A stretch of 64,000 bases of DNA, taken from NCBI RefSeq assembly GCF_028389875.1, contig NC_084663.1, positions 212,815,876 to 212,879,875 of the forward strand. Reading direction: 5' to 3'. The notes beneath the pieces were generated by a model. The model was not told where the DNA came from. It ran no database searches and saw only the letters and a list, made by a program, of their open reading frames with translations. Positions 1 through 15,639 of the stretch are shown in pieces. How positions within the stretch are numbered: the stretch's first letter is position 1; each line of letters opens with the position of its first letter. Source of the stretch: Rhea pennata. Lineage: Eukaryota; Chordata; Aves; Rheiformes; Rheidae. The position numbers and the translations under genes were made by a program.

Positions 1-265
1 TAATTTGGGAGATTACAGCTGACACCTGCTACAACTTAGAGTGAGGACTGCAGTGACAAATGGGATTGGGATCCTGTTGGTTACACCCATTCTCCAGAGA
101 TTTGGGGACTAATCTGCTCTCCTAGGACCTGACGATCCCTGTGCGATATCTCTGTGTAGTCCTGCATGTATCACGTGGATCTAGGAAAGCCTCTAAGAAA
201 ATAAGTCCTTGCTACTGAAAATGCACGCTGTTAAAGCCCATTAGCTGGCTAATTACGGCAGGTGA

Positions 266-5673
<5,408 letters not shown>

Positions 5674-6013
5674 AGTCATGGAGTTCAACATAGTTGTTGT
5701 GTCAAGCCTTTTAGATGTTCATTTCAAAGACTGAATTACCTGCCGCTCCTCCATCCCGCTCCTCCTTCGCAGGCATGCTCTTAAAACTTTGATCTACCTG
5801 GAAGGGTGGCAGAGGTGGCGTTAGCCGAATGGCATGCAAGAGGGACATTGCTGATCTTACGTAGCAGGCTGTCTTTCCATCCCCTTGGTGGGGGTGAGAG
5901 GGGAAGATTATTTTGTATGGTTGAAAAGATCTTTCCGAGAACATCTGAACCTGACCTACAAGTAGCAAAGCCACTTTGTTTTCATACTTCTTATTGTGTT
6001 TATTTTTTAAAAA

Positions 6014-6019
6014 AATAAA
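6014..6019 (+). promoter_or_regulatory. PAK1: polyadenylation signal AATAAA (PAK1, proximal)
   Basis: A canonical hexamer in an A-rich run 341 bases after the stop codon. A second canonical copy lies 33 bases downstream. Confidence 0.7.
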
Positions 6020-6046
6020 TGTGGAGCCTTAGACCATGTTTATCTT

Positions 6047-6052
6047 AATAAA
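6047..6052 (+). promoter_or_regulatory. PAK1: polyadenylation signal AATAAA (PAK1, second)
   Basis: A canonical hexamer in the context ttaataaatt, followed within 10-40 bases by T/G-rich sequence. This makes it at least as likely as the first copy to direct cleavage. Confidence 0.7.
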
Positions 6053-6089
6053 TTAAATCTTTTGCTGGCTAGACATTTCCTGCTTGTGC

Positions 6090-9000
6090 CAAGCTGCTGT
6101 TACACCACTGAGGCTGCTCTGTGCTTTGGATGACTTTGGATGACTTGGGAAGCAGCCAGCAGCAAGTGAAAGGGGGAACGAGGGCAGGAAGCCGAAGATC
6201 CCTCGCAGCACTGCTGGATGCTTTGAGAGAGCATGGAGAAAGTCTGTTAGTGCTTCCTGCAGCCACTGGAGAACTTAATTTGTGGATGATCTTTCTGCCA
6301 AATTTCATGAATCAGACCCTCCGCACCCTAGTTACGACTCAACTAATTGAACAGATCTCTTAAGCATTTCTGATACTCTAGAAGGTAAATTACAGAAGAA
6401 ATTGTCACTTTTTTAAGGTTGTTGCATCAGTGCTGTGAGGCTTGTTAGAGACCCCTGCCCTGTATGATAAAGCAAACACAGCAACTGTCTTTATAAGGAT
6501 AAGATTTGCCTGCAAAATGATGTTGAAAACTCCTGTTTCTTAGATCAAGTCCAACAGAAAAAGAGACTGACCACAGATACTGCTTTCTTGGAAGCATGGG
6601 GACAATGTTAATTTTTTGAAATGAAAGAATAACCTGGTTTCTTTATGCTACTGACTCTAAATCCTTTGGTTTCTGTAGTCTATAAAACAGAAAATACAGA
6701 ACTACAAGAGATGTGTCGTAAACACTGTATACTGATTTTTAATAAAATGACTGCTGCATTTCTTAACCTGGGGCTGTGGGAGGACTGGAGCACTGTCACC
6801 AAAGAATTGTCAGGTGGGGTTGTTGTTAATGTCATTGTCACTGGGTGCTTGAATACGATGGGTGAAGTGATACAAGTTTGTTCTTACCCCTTCTGTAGCT
6901 CTGTGGAATAACAAAGTGTGAAGGCTTTGAAGAGAGTAACTTCCCACATAGAGGAACTGGATAAAAGATTGTATTATAACTGAGGGAGCTTCTTTCTCTG
7001 ATTGTACTGCTCTCTATGCAATCACTTCAGTCATTTACGGAGGCAAGTTGAAACCAGTTTGAGTAACCTCCTCTCCCACTCCAAAGCACTTGTGTTGCAC
7101 AGAAACTCCTTGCTGCTTCTTGCTGAGACTTGCTAGTGGATCAGCGCTTTCCTCTCTGCCTCTAGGCGTTGATTCAATTATATTTTTCCCACTCCCTTCA
7201 CAATAAATGACAGCTCTTACACTGGTCTTGCAGATGCCGCTGAAGAAGTCTGTAAAATCTCTTGCTTCTCTGGTGCGTGTAAGGCTAATTTGAAACCTTG
7301 CCATTTGGTCAGTGGATTGGTGCTTGGGAACAGGTCAGTTCCATTCGTGATGTGTATTCTTCTGCAGCAACTTCTGGGCTTCTCCTATTACCATACGCTT
7401 CTACCAGGCAGCAGGGTTTGATCCTACAACTCATCTTGCTCCTGACGTGCCAGTGTAGCTGTGGCTAATTCTGTAGCATCACTGTGGGCTGGAAAACACT
7501 GGCCATGTGCAGCTGGATGGAGACCTTAGACAGGCTCTGATGTGACTCACAGCCTTCCCCTATCCTTTGTGCTCCAGGGCGTTTTCTGTCTGACATGAGG
7601 CTGCAATGTTTGAAGTCCATTGCCAAAATCTGCACCCTTTTCCTTTTTGTACATATTTTTCATCTTACTGTAAGAGTCGGAGTTTCTCCTGACCAAGCTT
7701 GCATCCAAGGATAAATTCATTGGGCGAAACGGTAAAACTGCCAGCCTGAGGGGGAATCAGATCTCATGATGAGCTCCTCTGTCTGGAGCTTAGATGGAGG
7801 TTGTCAAATGGAAGCCACTGCCCTTGGATAATTCTTTTTGGTAATGAGATTGTTTATATTTTCTCTGGTGGTCGCACACTGGCACACATGGGAGGGAAGA
7901 AATTATGGGACAGGCCTCACTTGATCTAAATTCCAGCATGGCTCTGCTCTTGTAGACTGAGCAATTGACCTTTCTTGATGGCATGGGATTAAATCCTACC
8001 TATGGAAGTGTCAGATGTCTCCGATTCCCCTTTACCTCCTTCCCTGCCTCCCTCAGCCTTCCACTGAAGAGAGAACCTTGATGCAGATATGCTCTGCCTG
8101 TGAGCATCTGTTTGAGCTTAGTCTGCAGCAGAATTTCTGCTCAGTTTCCCTAAAGACTGTAAAATGAATTATCTGTATGTGTTTAAGTCGATCTTCTGGA
8201 TTCTCTGCTACCTGGTGGAGGGAATCCACACGTATGACCGTTTATCCCCATTCGTAAGCTAGTGATGAGCTTCTGTCTCACTGATAGCACTTCCCCTTTG
8301 GGTTGGTCATGACTGGCTTCTGATAGATGCTTGAGAGGGAGTTTGCCAAAGGCTTGTTGCTCTCCACCGGGAAGCTGTAAGACTCTGACCTTAGACTTGT
8401 GTCACCTTGTCCCAGACTTCTCCTCCCGCCCTCCCCCCCCCCCCCCACACACACACACTGATGATGTGGAAGGAGTTGGCTTGCTGCAGTGTCATCAGGC
8501 TCATTTTTTAGTTAACAGGCATGTTGTGTTTTTATGTTTGTAGCTACCTTAAGCTTAAGAGATTAGGATTTTTTGTTGTTCTATTTTTTTTCTCCACTCT
8601 CTATCTCTGTGTCAGCATAGATTCGGTGCCTGTGTTAGCCTTTGCGTATTCTCTTAAAGCAGTTTCCCTCTCTTAAATAGTGACTGTCTGATGTGAAAAT
8701 TAACCAGGGTGGCTTATTTTTCTAAGAACATCTTGGCTCTACTGTGATTTGAAAGCTACTTAGAAAGCCCTCCGTTTAGAGAACTTTTTTGGCAGCTTCT
8801 TTGTGTTTTACATACTGTATGAATTAATCTGATTCTACTGAGCCGAAGCCATTTTTAATCACGGCCTTTAATTATTTATTTGCCTATTAATATTAAAGTG
8901 TCTCTTCTTTATTAGAACATGAAATATTTACTACTTTGACTAGCCAGTCTGAAAATCTGTTTCTTTTCCCTTTTTCTTTTCTCTTCCTTCCTTATGCGGC

Positions 9001-10255
9001 ATCCCAAACAATTCTACTAAGTTATGCGTAGAAACGGTATGAAGCGCCACGGCTTACAAAGGAGCTAGCTAGCTCAGCAGGGCCTGCTGGGGAGAAATGC
9101 TAAACTCGTCTCTGTTTCCAAATGCTCTGAAGATCTTATGTAAGGAGCAAATCACGGCTTCTACAAGATGCTTCCTCTATTTAAAGAAGTAATGTGGGTT
9201 TGTATTTAGCCCTCAGTTTTCTTCAAACAACAGATGACCATGGAGTCTGGTAGGGCATGAGCCTGTGTATGAGCGAGGGGTGTGAGACCTCTGTGTACCT
9301 TTATAAAGGCAGGCTGTAATGCTCAGAGAGAAGATCCAGGGCAGAGATGGAGGGGGACTGGAGGACTTGCTAGCGCTGCTGCGGCTGCAGTAGCGTACCT
9401 TTAGCCATCCCTGGAATGTCTCAATTAAACCGACGTGTTTTTAAAGGAGATAAATCTGACCGATTAGTTCTTACAGGCTCTTCTCCGGACAGACGTTATG
9501 CCCCTACCAAAGTGCATTTTCCTCTTGAACAAAAGGGACGCATGACTTCCTTGAGCAAGGAGGCTCTTTGAGAAAGGAAGTTTCCATGGAGACACTTACT
9601 TGACTTAAGCGATCTGCTTAGAGCTTGAGAAGAGACTTGGGAGTAAACACCACATCAAGACAAAAAACAGTATTTTGCAAAGTCATGGGGGTTGCCTCAG
9701 GGTTTTGTTTCCAACTTGATGCCGCTTTTCAGAGGCCTGGTTTTCAGAACGTGCCAAAAAATTTGCCTGGTCAAAGATGTGAGGCACGGGAAAGGCAGCC
9801 ACTTCTAAGCCAATATCTCAGTAAATGTCCCAATACATCTGTGTCTCAAAATACCACAGATTGATATAGGTGGGGCACATTTAACAGCAAGGTACAATGC
9901 AAGAACAGACTGAAGTGGCTTAGAGGTAGGTACTCGGTTTCTTAAAAGTTTCACATTGTTACTTGACAATAAAATTGGTCCAGACCAAAGTCCAAGAAAA
10001 ATATTTGTTTGAACGTCATTCCTAATTAAGAGTTTGCACAATCCATTTCCACAGCGGACACCGACATCTTCAACGTTAACATTATTAAAGGTGAAGTCTG
10101 ACTCTCAAATCATCTTCCCAGCATAAAATGAGCCAGTTTAATGGCTTTCTTTATTTTGACAGTATTAGAAAGCCTGTAGGCGTATTTTGGGTCATAGACC
10201 CACTAGATCAAGCATATGGATAATTACTGCTCTAGGATCTCACTGTTTGTTGCTA
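6090..10255. other. intergenic region downstream of PAK1
   Basis: No ORF here has recognisable domains or codon structure. A (C)14(AC)n microsatellite lies at 8433-8457. An 80-codon ORF at 6121-6363 and a 79-codon ORF at 9625-9864 look like chance. Parts of this stretch could be extended PAK1 3' UTR if the AATAAA at 6741 is used. Confidence 0.6.
8433..8457. repeat. poly-C plus (AC)n microsatellite
   Basis: Fourteen C residues are followed directly by about five and a half AC dinucleotides. Confidence 0.9.
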
Positions 10256-10259
10256 ATGA

Positions 10260-10881
10260 CACTACACCAAATCCAAGTACGGGACTTTCGGGAAGCAGCT
10301 GCTAGCCCCTCCGCAGGGAATAGCAAGCAGTGACAAAAGAGAGCAAATATACCTGAGAGCTGAACAGAAACAGACCAAAACAGACATCTGCAAAAAAGTG
10401 GTACGAGAGCTTCAGAAGAAGATGGAGTTGGGCCAAGAGCAGCAGGGGCAGAAGGAAGCAACGGTTAAAGATCTCGGCTCCACAACGGCTTGCTGAGAAT
10501 CTCCAGGGAGTGTCACAGCTGCCTGCTGCATAGCAACATAGAGAAATCTCTGCAGAAAGGCAGCAGTAAGGAGTAGGGAACCTTTCATGTGAAATGAAGA
10601 GGTTCTCAAAGCGGCTGGGGAGCGAAGCAGAGGCTGCGGAGCGGCAGCATAGCTTTGAGTTACAGCACATGCTAAGAGAGCTGGAGCTAACCCAAGAGGT
10701 TTGCAGAAATGACATCATTCTGCCGAAGAGAAAACTGGGAAGCAGAATGAAGGAGACAGCCTTGTCCTGACGGGGAAACGAAGAGAGGCACCAGGTTCGG
10801 CTGGTACGCGAAACTGCAGAAGCAAATTTAATGCAGGTGTCCAAGGATGGCAAGAAAGTCATTCCCTCTTGCCCGGCAGGG
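10260..10881 (+). pseudogene. decayed coiled-coil coding relic, family not recognised
   Basis: Three stretches read as E/K/Q-rich, helix-forming protein on the + strand. Frame A runs from 10260 to a TGA at 10494-10496 (78 codons) and contains KSKYGTFGKQLL, then REQIYLRAEQKQTKTDICKK and VVRELQKKMELGQEQQGQKE. A middle piece, about 10500-10577, reads HSNIEKSLQKGSSKE before a TAG. Frame B begins around the ATG at 10594, reads RFSKRLGSEAEAAERQ and LQHMLRELELTQEV, and meets a TGA at 10768-10770. It then continues in the same frame as EERHQVRLVRETAEANLMQV up to about 10881, where a gtcagt donor-like site follows. Stops plus frame changes point to a pseudogene or a degraded exon cluster. I do not recognise the parent. 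Chance E/K-rich sequence is the alternative. Confidence 0.4.
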
Positions 10882-10889
10882 TCAGTATG

Positions 10890-13560
10890 GCATCTTTTCA
10901 CCATCAGTGCTGCTCCGGGGTTGTTGTCAGCACCAGCTGTGCTTTGGGCTCTTGTTTGCAGTGAAGACTTTGTCCTTCAACAACCACCAACTCCAACAGC
11001 TTGCCCACAGACATCTCTGTGTCACGCTCAACCTGGAAATACGACTGTTACCATTTTAAAATTGGCTAGATTATATCTTCGTCTTTCTTCCTGCTGCCTT
11101 GGCTTAACTCTCCCTACAGTGCCCTGTTTGTTTAATGTATGAGGGCAGCTCAGCAGTTTGAAAAACAAAACTGAAACTTTAAATAAAACCTATACAAATT
11201 ACCTGATTTTCCTTTCCCTGCTATTTCAGCAACACGTGAAATGACAACAGAAATGAGCGGGGGTGCTTAAAGGCAGAGATGTGCTTTTCTGATCTATTTT
11301 AGAGTAATCAGATCTTTTTTGAGGGATCAAAGTGACTTCACACTGAAAACTGTTATGCTAAGTGCAAATTTTAACTGTTTAATGAATTCTGCAGTAATTA
11401 AGGCTCAGAGATTCTCAAATCCTATCCAGCACATTTGTGTTGGTTGCTATCCCAAATCTTAATATTTAATATCGAGACAACAGCCGAGAAGTAGGTAGTC
11501 TTAGCTATTTCCTTGTCTTTCTGGTTAAAGCTTAAATAACCACCAAACAAGACAGCAGCTTACCTTGTCTGGCCTTCGGTTCCCAGTCTGGAGGTGAGAG
11601 TGGTGGTGCCTTTCTCTCACAGTCACTTTGCTTTACGTTCGTAAGAAGACGAGCTTAGAAGAAGGCATCTTGTCTGGTGTCTCTCTCTGGAGAAACATCA
11701 GCCTGGAAGCAGGGTCTGGACCGCAGCTTGAGCTTGAGCAGGATCTGGACAGCAGCCTTGCGGATGCTTGTTTTCTCCCCAGGTAGAGCCTGGTGTCTAA
11801 GGCTCCTGATTTGAAGGAGGAAATCAGGTAAAGGTGTTGGATGGGGTATTTAAACCGCTTTCTCTAGTATCACTTTTTCCTGTGAGGTCATTAACTAAGA
11901 CTGGTGGAGACCAATGACAAGAGTAGGAGTTTATCTTCCCGTGCGCCTTTTGCATGAGTGCCTTGTCCCGGTGTGGAATGGGACCTTCATGGGTTGGGGT
12001 GGATGCCATGCGCTGCCACTCTCATCCTTCTGCAGCTCATTTCCTCCTCATTTCAGTGAGACAGACCCGAATGTTTTACCCTGATGAACTTAAATAAACC
12101 AAATCTAGTGCTAAGAGGAAATGCTCAAGTCGGCTTCTGGTGAACAGGAGGGCGATAGGGAGTGGAAAGCTTTCCACCAGGGTCTTGTAGGCCAGGTGAG
12201 TGCCGAGCCATATGGCAGGGGGAGCTGAAACACATCTGGAAAAAAGAAAGGCACACTTTGAATATGGAGTTACAAACTAGCTTGAATAAGGCAATTGCTT
12301 GTTACTTCACAAAATCCCCTATGGCCCAGAACTTGTGCTTTAGCTGAAAACTGCTTTGCTAACAACTCTCTTGCAGGAAATCAGAGGGGAGGACTGTTTC
12401 TCTGCCTTTGCAAAGATAAGGGGCTCTGTCACCTGAGCTAGAGGAACATTGCAGCCCATGGAGAAATGCCTGGGGACTGTGGAGTCCTTGGTACGTGCCC
12501 TGGATGCTTCTCACTGCCAAGATGTGATAGCATCCCATGTGGGATGTCCTTGGCCCATCAAAGACAGGAAATCAACCTGCAGGTGGACCAGGACCAACCA
12601 GGATATCAGCAGCAGATCTGGCTTCCTTGCAATTGTCACATTAGAAGGTAACATTCCCGTCAAAGTACCTGTAAAACCGGTTTGGTGCTGGGTCGGTGTT
12701 CGGTGGTTCACGTCTGGCCTCGTGGAGGACGCACAGTCCTTCTTTAACTAGAAAAACAGAGCCAAGCAGCTGAGCAGGCAGAGACTGTGCACCCCCAGAT
12801 GGAGGAGGACTGTGTGTAGTGATGGTATCTGCTGCCCTCTTTCTTGCTCTAAAATTAAGAGGTGCTATCACTTGTCTTTCTTTCCCTCAGGGAAAAATGG
12901 GAGGGAAGGGAAAGAAAACTTCTGCCCTGCCCAGCTGTGCTGAGACTGAGTAGCTGTGGGCTGGTGTGTGAGCTGCATTTGGTGGAAGAAAAGTAAATCC
13001 CACAAGACTTGTGAGCCTTGTGCCCCTCTGCACCCGTCGGACAAAGCCGGCGCTGGGTGCCACCTTGTGCAAGAGTACTTTTTCATCGACAAGGGCAGCA
13101 GAAACCTGACAGCAGTGTGGGGCAAGTACTGCCACTGGGAAAATGAGGGATTGACATGGATGAAGTAGACGTATATGTAGGAGAAAAGAACTAGCCTTGC
13201 TTTTCCTCGTGGTGCGGAGGAAAAGCAGTCTTTTTTCACCACAGGAGCACTCAAGAAGTTTGGTTTTCTTGAGGCTGCTGGTCCATCACCACTTCTCCCC
13301 ACCACAGAAAGCTCTGTGTCTGCTCCTAGGCCTGCTTGCACTGTTCCCATTGCACCTCCTGCTCCTGTCCCCCTTCTGCTGTGCAGGGCAAGATGAGGTG
13401 CACACTGATGGCTGGCCAACAGCTGAGCCCACAGATTTGGCCATGTGACACTAGGCATCAGCTTGCTGCTTTTGAGCTACTGTGCAGGCCAAGCAGGACT
13501 GCTGAGGGCTGAGCCATCGTGGGATGTGCTGGTTGAGTGTCTGGCTGGTTGAGTGTGTCT
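10890..13560. other. intergenic region, no gene recognised
   Basis: Unique-looking sequence. ORFs of 60-196 codons occur on both strands, but none has a recognisable domain, and several overlap in opposing frames. A short imperfect tandem duplication (ggttgagtgtctggct-like) lies at about 13531-13564, just before the CR1 insertion. Confidence 0.55.
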
Positions 13561-13703
13561 GGCTACTATTCAAACATCACTTCCTCCAAGCTCAAGAGCG
13601 GTGCATCCCTATCAGTAAGAAGTGCAGCAAAAGGGGCAGGAGACCTGCCTGGGTGAGCAAGGAGCTCTTGGCCAAATTCTGACAGAAGTAGAAAATACAC
13701 AGA

Positions 13704-14984
13704 ATGTGGAAGAGGGGACAGGGTACTTGGGAGAATGATAGGAATACAGTCAGAGTGTGTGGAGATGCGGTGAGGAAGGCTAAGGCCCAGTTGGAGTTGA
13801 GTCTGGCAAGGGATGTCAAGGACAACAGGAAGGGCTTCTTCAAAAACCTCAGCAGCAACAGGAGGACTAGGGAAAACGTGGGCCCACTACTGAATGGGGC
13901 AGGGGCCCTGGTGACAAGGGATGCAGAGAAGGCAGAATTACTGAATGCCTTCTGTGCTTCAGTCTTCACTGCTAAGGGCAGCCCCCAGGAATCCTGCAGC
14001 CTGGACGTGAGGGAGAAGGTCTGGAGAAGGGAAGACTTTCCCTTGGTTGAGGAGGAAAGGATTAGAGACCTTCTGGGCAGGCCAGACATCCACAAATCCA
14101 TGGGCCCGGATGGGATGCACCCATGGGTCCTGAGGGACCTGGCGGATGTTGTTGCCAGGCCGCTCTCCATCATCTTGGAAAGGTCCTGGAGAACTGGAGA
14201 GGTGCCTGAGGACTGGAACAAAGCCAATGTCACTCCAGTTTTCAAGAAGGGCAAGAAGGAGGACCCGGGCAACTACAGGCCAGTCAGCCTCACCTCCATC
14301 CCTGGAAAGGTGATGAAACAGCTCCTTCTGGATGTCATCTCCAGACATATGGAGGGAAAGAAGGTGATCAGGAGCAGCCAGCATGGATTCACCAAGGGGA
14401 AATCCTGCTTAATCAACCTGATAGCCTTCTGTGATGGAATGACTGGCTGGGTGGATGATGGCAGAGCAGTGGACATTGTGTCCCTTGACTTCAGCAAGGC
14501 TTTTGACACTGTCTCCCATAACATCCTCCTAGAGAAGCTCAGCAAGTGTGGGTTAGATGAGTGGACAGTGAGGTGGATTGAGAACTGGCTGAAAGGCAGA
14601 GCTCAGAGGGTCGTCGTCAGTGGCGTGGAGTCCAGTTGGAGGCCTGTGGCTAGTGGCTTCCCCCAGGGCTCAGTCCTGGGTCCCATCCTGTTCCACTTCT
14701 TCATCAATGACCTGGATGAGGGGACAGGGTGCCTCCTCAGCAAGTCTGCTGATGATGCCAAGCTGGGAGGAGTGGCTGACACACCCAAGGGCTGTGCTGC
14801 CATTCAGAGAGACCTGGCCAGGCTGGAGAGCTGGGCAGAGAGGAACCTCCTGAGGTTCAACAAGGGCAAGTGGAGGGTCCTGCACCTAGGGAAAAGTAAC
14901 CCTGGGCACCAACCAGTCCAAGCTGGGGCCTGCCCTTGTGGAGAGCAGCTCTGCAGAGAAGGACCTGGGAGTGCTGGTAGATGA
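13704..14984 (+). pseudogene. CR1 ORF2 reverse-transcriptase fragment, broken (copy 1)
   Basis: A 426-codon open stretch of a non-LTR reverse transcriptase. Visible blocks include [19 protein letters not shown] (about residue 175), [44 protein letters not shown] and the catalytic-site block SADDAKL (about residue 350). The motif normally reads (Y/F)ADD; here the aromatic residue is Ser. In-frame stops TGA at 13680-13682 and TAG at 13689-13691 cut it from upstream ORF2 sequence. Compared with copy 2, an extra ACCA near 14907-14914 (a duplication of acca) shifts the frame, and the rest of ORF2 continues in another frame at 14938-15372. An additional base near 15291 and a TAG at about 15313 damage the tail. 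It is not expected to make an active enzyme. Confidence 0.9.
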
Positions 14985-15372
14985 CAGGTTGACCATGAGC
15001 CAGCAATGTGCCCTTGTGGCCAAGGCGGCCAATGATCTGCTGGGGTGCCTTAGCAAGAGTGTTGCCAGCAGGTGGAGGGAGGTGACCCTGCCCCTCTCCT
15101 CAGCCCTGGGGAGGCCTCATCTCGAGTCCTGTGTCCAGTTCTGGGCTCCCCAGGACAACGGAGACATGGAGCTACTGGAGAGAATCCAGTGTAGGGCTGC
15201 AAAGATGATCAGAGGACTGGAGCACCTGCCCTGTGAGGAATGGCTGCGAGAGCTGGGCCTCTTCAGCGTGGGGAAGAGAAGCCTGAGAGGGGAATCTTCT
15301 CAATGTGTACAAGTAGCTGAAGGGCGGGTGTCAAGGGGACGGGGACAAACTCTTTTCAGTTGTCCCATGTGA
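14938..15372 (+). pseudogene. CR1 ORF2 C-terminal fragment in shifted frame (copy 1)
   Basis: Continuation of the copy-1 ORF2 after the 4-base insertion: [69 protein letters not shown]. The matching region of copy 2 is contiguous with the reverse transcriptase, which shows that this separate ORF is the product of a frameshift. Confidence 0.85.
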
Positions 15373-15639
15373 CAGGACAAGAGGTACTGGGCAGAAACTG
15401 AAGCAGAGGAAGTTCTGCCTGAAGGTGAGGGGGAATTTCTTCCCTGTGAGAGTGACGGAGCCCTGGACCAGGTTGCCCAGAGAGGTTGTGGAGTCTCCTT
15501 GTCTGGAGATATTCAAGGCCCACCTGGATGCAACCCTGTCTACCATGCTGTAGGTGACCCTACTGAGCAGGGAGGTTGGACTAGATGATCTCCAGAGGTC
15601 CCTTCCAACCTTACTACATCTACCACCATTCTAACCAAC

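Larger units (their letters stand above)
5674..6075 (+). other. PAK1: PAK1 3' UTR (minimum extent)
   Basis: Non-coding sequence runs from the TAA to two closely spaced AATAAA hexamers, followed by a T/G-rich stretch (about 6058-6090) that could act as the downstream element. Another AATAAA at 6741-6746 would allow a longer 3' UTR. A short direct duplication of tttggatgac occurs near 6125-6144. Confidence 0.7.
13565..15630 (+). mobile_element. CR1 LINE, 5'-truncated, copy 1
   Basis: The + strand reads as the C-terminal part of CR1 ORF2, followed by the characteristic 3' end ggttggactagatgat...ggtcccttccaacctta. The terminal attctrtg repeats are decayed in this copy. Homology begins near cttcctccaagctcaagag, with protein LQAQERCIPISKKCSKRGRR in the frame of the downstream reverse transcriptase. 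The 5' part of ORF2 (endonuclease) and ORF1 are missing, as expected from incomplete target-primed reverse transcription. It is the longest of the three CR1 copies here. Over the first 250 or so shared bases it differs from copy 2 at about 10 positions by hand count, so the copies are fairly young and closely related. The 5' boundary is uncertain by some tens of bases. Confidence 0.93.

Noticed and set aside
6121..6363. 80-codon ORF downstream of PAK1
   Set aside because: It lies in probable 3' UTR or intergenic sequence, overlaps a minus-strand ORF of equal length and has no motif.
10302..10904. Minus-strand 200-codon Leu/Ser/Phe-rich ORF
   Set aside because: It is antisense to the Glu/Lys/Gln-rich coiled-coil relic, and antisense of such sequence is often stop-free. 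No motif supports it.
13592..14272. Minus-strand 226-codon ORF
   Set aside because: It is antisense to the CR1 reverse transcriptase and arises from the codon pattern of the sense frame.
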